14,503 bases of DNA from Falciphora oryzae (taxonomy: Eukaryota; Ascomycota; Sordariomycetes; Magnaporthales; Magnaporthaceae), in NCBI GenBank assembly GCA_000733355.1, contig JNVV01000043.1, forward strand, positions 303,492 to 317,994, read 5' to 3'. This document shows positions 1 to 9,075 of the stretch, one piece after another (the stretch's first letter is position 1; every line of letters begins with the position of its first letter). Below the pieces are notes generated by a model. That model was not told the DNA's origin. It saw only the letters and a program-made list of their open reading frames with translations, and ran no database searches. The position numbers and the translations under genes are program-made.

Positions 1-542
1 ACCTCATCAACCCCTGCCCTTTTTTTTTTTCTCGACCTCCCACCCTTCCCCCCTGCCCCCCGGTCGGCGGAGACAACCACCAAACGCACACCCGTACCCA
101 CCACCACACAACACCACACCCTCCCAATCCACCACACACACCCCCTCCAATCCCTCCCCCCTGTACCCAGTTCTCTCTTCCCCGTCCACCAGAAGCTACC
201 TAGCCCACTAGGCAGTTCCTGGCCCTGGGAAAAAGCCCAGAAAAAAAAAAGCGAGAGAGGAAAAAAGTAGCAAAGACAGACCCTCACCCCAGCTGCACCG
301 AGAATTTGTCAAAACCGCCCAGTCGGAGGGAAACATATAAGTCTCTCTGGCTTCGCACACCACCGCACCGACCTTGTCTTGCTCGCCTTGCACCACCACC
401 TCGGGCCCCTCCTTTTCCAACCTCTCTCGACGAAAGAAAGACAAACATCAAAGGAGAGAGAGAGACACAGAGCTGAGGCAATCCACCGCCAACAACAACA
501 ACAACACTTGTCGTCGTCGTCCCCGCCTTCAAAACAAAAGAG
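1..542 (+). promoter_or_regulatory. C/T-rich leader and promoter of the C2H2 gene
   Basis: This is upstream sequence of the zinc-finger gene. It is strongly C/A/T-rich, with runs of CCACC and CACACC, followed by a (CAA)n tract at about 493-508 and a short (GTC)n stretch at about 509-520. A TATA-like ATATAAG lies at 335-341, about 200 bases before the start codon. No ATG occurs on the plus strand anywhere before 543, which fits a leader kept free of upstream start codons. The boundary between promoter and transcribed leader cannot be placed from sequence alone. Confidence 0.5.
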
Positions 543-2274
543 ATGGAACTCATGGAGCTCGTCGACCACGAGCCTGCGGCTCGCCCCTTCCAGTGCGACT
601 GGCAATCCTGCAATAAGGTATGCCACCGACGCCAACAACACCACACCTCCACCCACCAACACCGTCATGACGCCGTCATCGACCTTTTGCACACTTCTTT
701 GCCTCTCCCCGTCTGGCTGTCTGTCGCCGCACCGACGACGACCACACTGTGTGGCAAAGGTGTCATGGGCAGCAACAAGGGATGCGCTTGCGACCCTATA
801 TGAGAGTCACTGAGCTGACATGAATCCCCCCCAAAAACAGAGCTTCAATCGCAAGTCGGATCTGCAGCGGCATTACCGGATCCACACAAACGAGAGGCCA
901 TACTCGTGCAACACCCCCGGCTGCGGCAAGAGCTTCATCCAGCGCAGCGCCCTGACCGTCCACATCCGAACCCACACGGGCGAGAAGCCGCACCAGTGCC
1001 AACACATCGGCTGCGGCAAGCGCTTCTCAGACGTAGGCCTTTCTCTCCCTCCTCACCACTCCTGCGCTAGGTGTGCACTAACACGGCCCAAACAGTCCTC
1101 CTCCCTGGCAAGGCATCGCAGGATCCACACCGGCAAGCGCCCTTACAAGTGCGCCCACGACGGCTGCCTCAAGTCCTTTTGCCGGAAAACCACCATGGTC
1201 AAGCACCAGCGTCGTTCCCACCAGCGCGGCATCCACTCGTCCGAGCTGGACGACTGCAGCTCCGACTCGGGCTCCGAGGACTCGCCCTCAACCCCCAAGA
1301 GCAGCTCGCTCCAGTGGGCGCCCCAGGGCGTCCACCCGGCCATGGCCGCCCACCACGCCGCCGCCATGGGCCACCCGCACCACCACGCCCTGCACCGCGC
1401 CCAGTCCTTTGCCGACTTCGGCCACCACATGGGTCCTCAGCAGTACGGCCTCCAGCCTCCCCAGCCCCAGTTCCCCGGCCACCGCCACAGCCTGTCGTCG
1501 GCGCCCCACGAGTTCCACGGCCAGCCCACCGTCCACGAGCAGCAGCAGGCCGCCGCCGCCGCAGCAGCAGCAGCACACCAGCAGCCCCAGCCGGGCCACC
1601 CGGGCGCGCCCGTCCACGTCCTGCACAGGACAGCGAGCATGCCGCAGCAGCCCTACTACGTGACCGAGCAGGGCAACCCGGGCGTCGCCACCCTCAACAC
1701 CCACGTGCCCACCCAGTACCACCACCCGCACCACCAGGTGCCCAGGCAGCAGGTCGAGCGCATCGCCGTCGAGATCCCCTCGTACTCGGCCGCCGGCATG
1801 AACCCGTCCATCCAGAGCAGCCCCAGCAGCTTCTCGGCCGGCTCTGTCAGGAGCCCCTCGACCCAGGACGGCTTCTACACCCACCAGTCTGCCCAGGCCG
1901 CTACCTTTGCCCTGCAGACCGCGGGCCACCCGCACCCCTCGGCTTCGCCCGTCGACACACAGCCCTCGCCCATGGCGCCCTTCCAGCAGCCGCCGCAGCA
2001 GATGCCCAACGGCATGCCGCCGCAGATGCAGGCGCCCCAGCCTCCCTCGAGCCAGCCGTCGCCTCAGGTCCACGAGCAGTACCAGCCCGCGCCTCCCCCG
2101 GCCGGCGATGAGCAGTGGTACAACGGCGTGCAGTACCAGTCGCCCGTCGAGGTCGCCACCATCGGCCAGCTGCCCACATACGGCTCGGGCGTCTATGACC
2201 CCTGGGGCGGCCCCAAGCTGGAGTTTGAGGATGCCGGGATCCAGATGCCGAGCGCCCGCATCGAGAACATGTAA
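543..2274 (+). CDS. C2H2 zinc-finger transcription factor, four tandem fingers (3 exons)
   Basis: Probable nuclear, DNA-binding transcription regulator. The coding sequence joins 543-617, 841-1032 and 1096-2274, giving 481 residues. Splicing builds four consecutive C2H2 fingers near the N-terminus: C18/C23/H36/H40, C48/C53/H66/H70, C78/C83/H96/H100 and C108/C113/H126/H131. The linkers are of the TGEKP type (TNERP, TGEKP, TGKRP). Exons 1 and 2 must be joined to complete finger 1, and exons 2 and 3 to complete finger 3, which strongly supports both introns. A short acidic serine-rich patch (about 139-151) follows, then about 330 residues rich in Pro, Gln, His and Ala, including nine alanines at 241-249; this is probably disordered and may hold activation surfaces. 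The start is the first ATG in the window and sits just before finger 1. The Cx4C spacing and four-finger array resemble conserved fungal C2H2 regulators, but I cannot name the orthologue, so no symbol is given. The target genes are unknown. Confidence 0.93.
618..840 (+). other. Intron 1 of the C2H2 gene
   Basis: This 223-base intron has a GTATGC donor, an ACAG acceptor and a CTGAC branch-type sequence at 815-819, about 20 bases before the acceptor. It is phase 0. Its removal joins the Cys pair of finger 1 to its His pair, which shows that it is real. Reading through it would meet stop codons. Confidence 0.92.
1033..1095 (+). other. Intron 2 of the C2H2 gene (63 bases, stop-free)
   Basis: The donor is GTAGGC, the acceptor is ACAG, and a CTAAC branch sequence lies at about 1077-1081. 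It is phase 0. Its length is a multiple of three and it contains no in-frame stop, so the reading frame stays open if it is kept. Splicing restores normal spacing in finger 3 (C83 to H96), so splicing is the expected default. Confidence 0.9.
1549..1575 (+). repeat. Alanine-coding triplet run
   Basis: Four GCC and five GCA codons in a row encode nine alanines (residues 241-249 of the C2H2 protein), directly after three CAG glutamine codons. The GCA stretch is a CAG repeat in another register, so the run is likely to vary in length between strains. Confidence 0.85.
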
Positions 2275-2733
2275 AGGGTCCACTCGTCCTCTCTGCCTTT
2301 CTCGCTCTCCCACACCATACCACCACCACCACCACACCTCATCCGTGGTCCTCATTAATGAGTCCTGAACAGCGGGGAGGGCAACCAGCGCAGAGTCCCC
2401 TCCCCCTCTTCAAAGGACGCCTAATGTCTTTCGAGGCGCGAACCAGAAAGCGTCCTCTGTACCACCATCGCTTGTGTGGCAGTCGGCCTTGACCGACGCT
2501 GCCGGGAAACCGGATCTCGGCGCCCACCAAACCAACTACCTCCACAATTTCTAATCCTTCTTAGACGCTCTCTCACGACAGTATAATACCGCCGCCTTTT
2601 TTCAGGTCTCGCCCCACGACGAGGCCTGTTGTATCACCACCACCATTTTATGTTTCGGCATCTTTGTTTTTTGCCCTCACCGGAGTGGCGCCCAAGCCTC
2701 TGTTGTCTCATCGATGAACTTCTCATCAATGTC

Positions 2734-2754
2734 TTTTTTTTTTTTTTTTTTTTT
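2734..2754 (+). repeat. Poly(T) tract of 21 bases
   Basis: This is an uninterrupted run of 21 T residues about 460 bases after the C2H2 stop codon. It could be a nucleosome-excluding tract or the scar of a retrotransposed poly(A) tail on the minus strand. No flanking target-site duplication or element is evident. Confidence 0.9.
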
Positions 2755-3065
2755 GCGCTTTTCGACCGAGAAGATACCAACTTGTCGGGGCCTCCTTGGC
2801 AAGATCCTCGTCGACTGGCGGCCGTGTTTGGATCGTACCACTACACCGCACGACATACCCCAAACGTTTTTTTTACTGGCATTTTGCCATCGGGAGCATC
2901 TTTGGCTCTTGGCCCAAGTCGTTCGTCATCGGTCTCGGCGTTCGGCGGTGCATCAGAGACACCCTCCGCGTCTCCAAAGTCGATCCGCGGTCGCCTGCGA
3001 ATGGCGAAGACATCTGATCCGCGTGGCCTCTCCCGTCTTCTTCGTCTTTCCCTTTCCTTGTGTTT

Positions 3066-3089
3066 GGGTCGGGTTCGGGTCGGGTCGGG
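3066..3089 (+). other. Putative G-quadruplex motif
   Basis: Five GGG runs (3066-3068, 3071-3073, 3077-3079, 3082-3084, 3087-3089) are separated by loops of two or three bases (TC, TTC, TC, TC). This meets the usual intramolecular G-quadruplex rule with one spare run. It lies on the plus strand, about 800 bases after the C2H2 gene. Folding in the cell is inference. Confidence 0.7.
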
Positions 3090-5627
3090 TTTCCGTTTTT
3101 CCTCGAGTCCTGTGACGACGTTCGCGACCAAAAACAAAACCAAAAAAAAACAAAAGTCAAAAGAGTCGGAAAAAGAGGGATGGATAACGACGACGAGGAG
3201 GCGGGGACCGGGCTGGAGGATTAGACGAAGAAACGAGTTCTCTTTCTTGTCTTGGGATAATCTGAGGGATGAGAGACGGTAAAGATAATAGACCGCAGAG
3301 GGCGGAAGAGAAAGAGGGAGATCGAAGGAGTCCTAAAAGCGCATGACTGAAGGAGAAGAACGGGCAGGCGGTCTGGGGATGTGTTGACTGTCGGTTGCCA
3401 TTGTACCAACACGAGTTTTCCTTCTTTCCTTGTCGTTTCTGGTTCTGGGTTGGGCGGGTTAGGAAGCATACCTCTGCCTTTTTTTTCTTGTCTTTGGCTT
3501 TTCCATCATCTGTCTTGATGCTTTTCCTTCTCACGTCGCTTGGACATCCGACGGCAGCCAATACATGACCCGTCAGGCGGAAAACGAGCGGAGGCACTGG
3601 CCCCTTTGTGGGCCACCATGTCCCTTCCCTCGGTTGGAAATCTTGTACTTATATCATATTGTCTTGTCTGGGTGGGTTGGGAGGGTATCCAGTGCAGTCG
3701 ACTTTCCGACGCCGGTGGAAGCAACGATGATATCGGAGCATATAGCAACAAAAGAATAAGAATAGCAATGGAATATCCATCAAGCAACTTTGCCAATGAC
3801 GTGAGTAGCTGGTGATGCGGTGACTTGCCCTGACGGGTGAATGATGGGCGGTTATGCGTACTGGGCTTGGGTGGGGAGAAGCTAGAGCCTGGCGACCGTG
3901 CGAGAGGCAAGCAACGCTTGGCCCTTTCTCTCGTGGGGTCCGGGGTTCGAGCAAGACTTGCCCGCCCACCGCAATGCCACGCAGGCAAGACGACAAGACA
4001 AAACGCGGACAGCTTGTGATGAGAAAAAGGACAAATGGATGGAGGGGGAAAAGCAGAAGAGTCGGTGGGTGTCGGCTAGATATTGTCGGTGCCTTGCCCC
4101 CAACGGAAGGAGGCACAGCGACGGAGGGCGGGGCCACACTCGGCTGCTGGCGCATGCAGGAGCAAGATTGAGGCAATATACCGGCTAAGACCCGTAGACG
4201 CCCGTATGGGGTTTCGGAGAATAAAAAAGGGGGATCTCCCCTCGACTTGTCTTGGGCGCGTGTTGGCATCGAGTGGTCGGGAAGTCGAGGAAGAGGCAGG
4301 AGGAGAAAACGAGAAGGGGAGAGAGAACGAGGGCTGCCGTCCTTTTTTCTGCAGCGAGGCAAACACACTTTTCGCCTCTGGGCTGTTTACGTGGGAGTTA
4401 ATTTCAGGGTTTTATTTCCCGGCCGTTTGCCTCGTTTTTCTTTCTTTTTTTTTTTTTCCCCTTTGTACCACGGAAGGAAGGTTCTGCGTGGTTTTCGAGG
4501 CTGTGGCTTGCGTTTGCCTACCAACAACCGCGGTTCGTCCAAGGTGAGAGGTGCGTTTGGGTGGAGCGAGGGCCAGAAAAAGGATGGATGGGTGGATATG
4601 GTGATGCATGTGGCACCAACCAAGGTGTACAACACCAACGCAGGCGGATGAAGATCTTCCTCCGCTCGTCGGCCTCCGTCTCCGGGCGGGAAGAAGTGGT
4701 TGTCTGCCATGCAGCAAACCAGAGGGTGCTCGACACGTCGCGGGCGCGGCTCCGCGTGTTGGCGATCCGAGAAGGGCGGTTAAAGTGCTGGGTCTGGGGC
4801 GTCGGTTGCCTGCCCGTGCACTGTCAATCTTTTGCTGTCTGGCCATGGCTGCTGCACGACCATGGGCTTTATTTGCACGACGTGAGACGAAACGGAAGAA
4901 AATTGAGAAAGGGAGAAGAAGAAGTAAAAGAAGAAGATGAAGATCAAAGAGGCCTTTAAAATTGACAGCAAAGATTTTTGGGCAAACGACACCCTGAAGA
5001 AATTTTTTTTTCTTCCAGGCAGCGGTTGGAATGAAGCGAGCAGCGCAGGCAGTTTATCCGCCAGTCCCAGCTCTTCTCGCGCGCCTGTGCCGTCGTTCCC
5101 TAGGCCGCGACTCCGGAAATAGCAACGCGGGACGGGCAAATCAAAATTGCGACGGCAAATTCTAGGGCTGCCAGTCACAGCCGCCGCTCCGTCATGTTTC
5201 CGTCTCTCCTTACCCAGCTTGGCTTGGAAAGACACAGATGAGCATTCCAATCATGGGCTTTGGGTTGTGGGATGGCGTCAAAGACCCTGGCCAGTTTTCT
5301 ACGTGCATACGATGTGACAAACCGGCCCGAGCCATTCGTTTGATGGTGCCCAATCTCGATCGATGTATCGGCATCTACAAAACGGTTCGGACGGCCTGCC
5401 TGGGATTGATTCGCCGCCTCTTCGTATTGACGACGTCGTTGGCTGCCACGCCGCACCACCAGGCTGGAGCCACGGACCAAGAAACAGTCAAGCTTCGCCG
5501 CGAGTCAGCCCAGCGCGTCGCCCAAAGGAGCTTGGGCCATCTCATCTTGGAAGATTTCAATCCGTCGATCGGCCTGTATTGCATGCTTAAATCCTGTGCT
5601 CGTTGCTTTTGGCGCTTTGGTGAATTG

Positions 5628-5780
5628 ATTGGCTTGTCCTTTTTCGAAAATCCGGTTTCTTGGTCCACCATCTTCGAGCCTCCTCAGTTTTGGGGGCCGG
5701 TCAATTGCACGGCCCCGTCTTCGGCTGGTCCGTGCGAACAAGCTGGCTGGGTCCAGCTTCTGGACCTCGGCAGCCATTGG
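5628..5780 (-). promoter_or_regulatory. Two CCAAT boxes upstream of the SDR gene
   Basis: ATTGG occurs on the plus strand at 5628-5632 and 5776-5780, which is CCAAT on the minus strand, 290 and 138 bases before the SDR start codon. Spacing and orientation are compatible with binding by the fungal CCAAT complex, but five-base motifs are common by chance. Confidence 0.3.
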
Positions 5781-5917
5781 CCCCCCGCCTGGGGAGCTGC
5801 CGAGTTGTCAGCGGAGCTTCCTAAGCTGTCAAGTCAAGGTGTTGACGCGCAAACCGGACAATAATTTATGTGAAGGACGAAACAAGAACCGTAAATTGAT
5901 TCCGCAGTCCAATTGAA

Positions 5918-6859
5918 ATGTCGTCCGACAAGGCAACCCGCAGGCTAGACGCCATCGGCCGCCAGCTCGCCCCGGCCCTCCCGCCCATCAAGACCGTCGC
6001 CGGCGACTCGTCTTCTCCCCGGGTCAAGGACAAGGTCGTCATCATCACGGGCGCCAACTCCCCGCTGGGCATCGGCCGCGCCGCAGCGCACCAGTTCGCC
6101 GCCAACGGCGCCCGCGCAGTCTACCTGTGCGACTACGACGACTCGCACCTGCTGGCCCACCAGCGCGAGATGCAGTCCCTCTACGCCTCGCCCGACTCCT
6201 CAGCCCCCGCCCTCGAGGTGCACGTGCGGCAGTTCGACGCCGCCGACGAGGAGGCCGTCAAGGGCGTGGTCGCCGACGCGCTGGCGCGCTACGGCCGCCT
6301 GGACGTCTTCTTCGCCAACGCGGGCATCACCGGCCCGCCCGCCTTGTTTACGGAAGCCGACGCCGATGGCTTCATGCAGGCCATGCGCGTCAACGCTCTG
6401 GGGCCCTTTTTGGCCGCCAAGCACGCCGCCCCCGCCATGCAGCGCGTCGTGCCCTCCAAGCCGGTCTCGGGCGGCAGCATCATCATGACGGCGTCCGTCG
6501 CCGGCCTGCGGTCCAACGCCGGGCCGACCCCTTACAGCGCCAGCAAGGCCGCCGTCGTGTCGCTGGCGCAGACGACGGCGTACCAGCTGGCCGGGACGGG
6601 GGTGCGCGTCAACGCCATCTGCCCGGGCCTGGTCGAGACGGGCATGACGGCGCCCGTGTTTGAGGGTGCAAGGCGGCGCGGGACCGAGGGCAAGGTCGGT
6701 CAGCTGAACCCGCTCAAGAGGGCGGCGCACGCGGACGAGGTCGCGCGGGTCGCGCTGTTCCTGGGCAGCGATGAGAGCTCGTACGTCAACGGCCAGGCTT
6801 GGGCTGTTGACGGCGGGCTGAGCGCAGGACACCCGTACGTTCCGGGGAAGACGAGCTAG
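5918..6859 (+). CDS. Short-chain dehydrogenase/reductase (classical SDR)
   Basis: NAD(P)-dependent oxidoreductase of 313 residues acting on an unknown alcohol or carbonyl substrate, probably cytosolic because no signal peptide or membrane segment is visible. After an N-terminal extension of about 35 residues comes the Rossmann nucleotide-binding motif TGANSPLGIG (44-53), two residues longer than the usual TGxxxGIG. D72 at the end of the second strand suggests NAD(H) preference. NAG lies at 134-136. The catalytic set is complete: N159, S193, Y206 and K210 (YSASK). The end carries the usual VNGQ and VDGG motifs. The gene has no introns and is GC-rich like its conserved neighbours. The start lies in a favourable context and places the extension normally for fungal members. 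Related families include 3-oxoacyl-ACP reductase-like enzymes and secondary-metabolite tailoring SDRs. No biosynthetic partner genes are adjacent, so the substrate cannot be inferred. Confidence 0.93.
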   Translation: MSSDKATRRLDAIGRQLAPALPPIKTVAGDSSSPRVKDKVVIITGANSPLGIGRAAAHQFAANGARAVYLCDYDDSHLLAHQREMQSLYASPDSSAPALEVHVRQFDAADEEAVKGVVADALARYGRLDVFFANAGITGPPALFTEADADGFMQAMRVNALGPFLAAKHAAPAMQRVVPSKPVSGGSIIMTASVAGLRSNAGPTPYSASKAAVVSLAQTTAYQLAGTGVRVNAICPGLVETGMTAPVFEGARRRGTEGKVGQLNPLKRAAHADEVARVALFLGSDESSYVNGQAWAVDGGLSAGHPYVPGKTS

Positions 6860-7570
6860 GGGGTATCAAGCAGGGGAGACGGTGGATATGTAAAATGCAA
6901 CCTGTTGTCCTGCAGCCTACAGGCACAGATTCCTGTTCACTTCCCAGAAAAAGTGACATTTTTGGATGCTGTCGAACTGCACTTTTGGCGCTTGCTCTGT
7001 ATTGTTGAAAGTTCGTTCACTTTCTTGTCAAAGGTCGCATGGCAAAAAAAAAAAAAGATGAACCGTACTGCAGGCGAAAAGATGCCATATTATTATCTTG
7101 ATATCGAAAACTTTACCAAGAAATCAGCTAATTGCCGTCCAACGAAAAAAAACCAACAAGCCCGGGGACGAGGATCCAGATGCGGGGTCACGTGACTTTA
7201 ACGAAATCACAAACGATATCGATAACTTCAAAAACGACAGTACCGAGATGGAATCTTTCCTGCCCACCCGCCTTCGGATTATAAGCCACCCTTTACGGTT
7301 GGTTAATCGAAATCATTAATGCCAAAGGGATTCGAAACATCGGTTTAAATCACACAGCACCGTTCCCGTCCGTTATCTCCCACGGAGAGGGTATTCGACC
7401 ACGTTTAGAGAAATGGAGGGACTTTTAGCCATGAGCCTAAAATTATAGCCCTAAAAACGCGGCAATCATGACCAAAAACCTATCGCTCCCTCTGACGAGG
7501 ACACCGCGAACGCACCGGTGGTCCTGGGTGGCCTCTCGAAGGTCCGCCACCCAGACCCCATAGGGTCGAA
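6860..7570. other. Gene-free AT-richer spacer between SDR and orphan gene
   Basis: About 710 bases lie between the ends of two converging genes. The stretch from 7040 to 7480 is clearly richer in A and T than the flanking genes, with A tracts near 7044-7056 and 7145-7152 and repeated GATATCGA- and TTCGAAA-like words. A CACGTGAC sequence lies near 7189-7196. I see no domain-bearing frame, terminal repeat or transposon gene. It should hold the 3' untranslated regions of both neighbours. Confidence 0.55.
7524..7554. repeat. Perfect 9-bp inverted repeat after the orphan gene stop
   Basis: CTGGGTGGC (7524-7532) and its exact complement GCCACCCAG (7546-7554) are separated by 13 bases and could form a stable hairpin. 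On the minus strand it begins 17 bases after the stop codon of the 429-residue gene, so it would lie early in that gene's 3' untranslated region. Any role in mRNA stability or processing is inference. Confidence 0.75.
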
Positions 7571-8860
7571 TCAAGGCTCAAGTGGCAGGCCAACGACCCT
7601 CCGACTTTTGCGGGTCGGCCCATTGTTGTCGCCGGGTGACTCTGGTGTGCGCGGTCGCTTTTCGTTACCCATCTCCGGTTGCTTTTGCTGCTGAGAACGG
7701 CTGCCCACGCTTGCGTTCCGCGTCAAGGCTCGTGCTGTTGTTCCCGATGCTGACACCCGGTCGCTGCTGCGCCACGACGACCTTGGCGACGCAGACATCG
7801 TCCTCGGCTGTGGCTTGTCGCCTGCAGCAGCAGTGTTTCGCTCGGTCACGTCATCCTCCGGTTGACCATGCCGCTGCCGCGGCCGTATCAATGAACGACA
7901 ATCACTCCGGTTGCCAGTACCAGCCCCCGCCGTTGAGGTTTCTGTTGGGTTTGATTTCCGTTTAAGGATGCTACTACTGTTGCCGCTACTGCTCAGGGAC
8001 AGCATTGCCGGCGACCGAAGTTCAGTGTTGTTTTTCGTGTGCTCCAGTTCTTGGCTTTGTTCCCATTGCAGTTGCCGCTCCTCTCCACCCTGCTCCGTGT
8101 TTGGTTCCTGTGGCGTCCTGCTGGAAGAGCTAGCAGCCGCAGGCTCAACCATCGTCATCGCCTGCGGTCGGCCAGAACCATCGTCGTCACCGTCGGCTGG
8201 TGGCAATAGGAGCGGTGTGGACTGTGGCGGCGTCTTTTCGGGCAGCTTGTTGTTACAGTCTCCTGGTGGTGATATTGATGATGAGGTCCGTGCACAGCTC
8301 GGTCGCTTGACCGGCGGCCACACCGGCGGCCGCGCCGACGCTTCAGGTCTCTGCGGCAGTTGCTGACCCGAGCCGGCGTCCGATTTACTGGCTGGCGAAG
8401 GCGGCTTCGCCCCGGGATCTAAATTGCTCAGGACCGGGAGATCCTTGCGTTCATCGGGAATGTGTGCGTCGGCGTAGTGAACAATGGACTCGAAGGACAT
8501 GCCACCGACCATTTTTCCAAAAGCCGAGTACACTTGGTCCTCCTCTTGGTCCCACCTAACCGGCCGCCAACTGTAGAAGTTCTGGATAACCCGACTCCAA
8601 GCTGCTTGCAATTCGCGCAGACGCTCCTCGCGCCGCGTCGCCAATCTGCGATGGAAGTCTTCGAGATCCTCCGCCTGGAGGACGATGGAGGAGACGTCAT
8701 GATGGAACGCTTCGGGGGACTGGATATCGCACGAGACTTTGTTGTGTTGCTCGTTGAGAGTCGTGAAAAGCGTTTCAGGATCGAGTCCGACCTTGCACGA
8801 GGCCCAGCGCCATTGCGGTGCTTTGTCGAAATCAGGTTGAATTGGGGGCCGGCCGTCCAT
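7571..8860 (-). CDS. Unrecognised 429-residue protein, helical head and disordered tail
   Basis: I do not recognise the family. The frame is open for 429 codons without introns and starts at an ATG in good context (CACCATGG). Residues 1-150 look folded and mostly helical. This part has a tryptophan-bearing start (around 11-20), a strongly charged amphipathic helix at about 64-95 rich in Arg, Glu and Leu, and an aromatic segment FYSW with a nearby RW (95-103). From about 150 to 429 the protein is low-complexity, rich in Ser, Pro, Gln, Arg and Thr and probably disordered. A basic TRKSRR cluster near the C-terminus (416-421) could be a nuclear localisation signal. There is no signal peptide or membrane segment. 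It is divergent from the broken kinase-like gene at 9076, with 215 bases between the start codons, so the two may share a promoter. The contrast of a well-formed head with a Ser/Pro tail argues for a real protein, although a long open frame in GC-rich DNA can arise by chance. Confidence 0.68.
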   Translation of the reverse strand: MDGRPPIQPDFDKAPQWRWASCKVGLDPETLFTTLNEQHNKVSCDIQSPEAFHHDVSSIVLQAEDLEDFHRRLATRREERLRELQAAWSRVIQNFYSWRPVRWDQEEDQVYSAFGKMVGGMSFESIVHYADAHIPDERKDLPVLSNLDPGAKPPSPASKSDAGSGQQLPQRPEASARPPVWPPVKRPSCARTSSSISPPGDCNNKLPEKTPPQSTPLLLPPADGDDDGSGRPQAMTMVEPAAASSSSRTPQEPNTEQGGEERQLQWEQSQELEHTKNNTELRSPAMLSLSSSGNSSSILKRKSNPTETSTAGAGTGNRSDCRSLIRPRQRHGQPEDDVTERNTAAAGDKPQPRTMSASPRSSWRSSDRVSASGTTARALTRNASVGSRSQQQKQPEMGNEKRPRTPESPGDNNGPTRKSRRVVGLPLEP

Positions 8861-9075
8861 GGTGCTGTTAGGTTGGGTATTGTGGTGGTCGTGGTCGAAG
8901 GATGGAAATCGGTCACTAGAGTGGTCCGTGAATCGGATGGACCCCAGCCTGCTTCCCTTGGGCCACCGATGATCAGAGGTACCCCGACTCCTGCAGCCAA
9001 TGGTTGGAGTTTGTATGCGCGGACAAGTGAATGGTCATGGCTGTTGCGCAGTCCATCTACCACACCGCGTGCAAA
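8861..9075. promoter_or_regulatory. Shared 215-bp divergent promoter
   Basis: This interval separates the start codons of the orphan gene (minus) and the kinase-like gene (plus). It contains a CCAAT box at 8997-9001 inside the inverted repeat CCAATGGTTGG (8997-9007), about 75 bases before the kinase start. There is no clear TATA box. The compact spacing implies that the two genes share control elements, but this is inferred from layout only. Confidence 0.45.

Larger units (their letters stand above)
2275..5917. other. 3.6-kb region with no convincing gene
   Basis: The first few hundred bases should be the 3' untranslated region of the C2H2 gene, and the last several hundred the promoter of the SDR gene. 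Open frames here, up to about 240 codons, mostly lack an ATG or cross homopolymer tracts, and none shows a recognisable domain. Visible elements are a T tract at 2734-2754, a G-quadruplex motif at 3066-3089, another T-rich tract near 4439-4460 and a purine-rich GAA-type tract at about 4889-4955. A non-coding RNA or a fast-evolving gene cannot be excluded. Confidence 0.6.

Noticed and set aside
1288..2355. Long antisense open frame of 355 codons over the C2H2 gene, and a similar 346-codon frame on the same strand
   Set aside because: Both are shadows of a GC-rich, low-complexity exon. The sense frame has four complete zinc fingers joined by valid introns.
2351..2362. Perfect palindrome CTCATTAATGAG after the C2H2 gene
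   Set aside because: A 12-base palindrome in a 14.5-kb window is expected by chance a few times and nothing nearby supports a function.
2629..3282. Plus-strand open frame of 217 codons
   Set aside because: It runs through the 21-base T tract, giving a run of Phe, and through the G-quadruplex motif. There is no domain and no good ATG start.
3649..4368. Minus-strand open frame of about 239 codons
   Set aside because: It begins at GTG rather than ATG, has no domain, and is biased by low-complexity sequence. No intron pattern improves it.
5238..5864. Plus-strand open frame of 208 codons ending just before the SDR gene
   Set aside because: It starts with ATG but has no recognisable domain or fungal-type composition, and it overlaps the expected SDR promoter with its CCAAT boxes. 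A chance frame is more likely.
5909..5913. CCAAT sequence just before the SDR start
   Set aside because: It lies four bases before the ATG, inside the leader, too close to act as a normal upstream CCAAT box.
7321..7350. TTCGAA-containing sequence resembling a tRNA T-arm on the minus strand
   Set aside because: The flanking bases do not form a T stem, and no acceptor or D-arm partner is found at the right distance.
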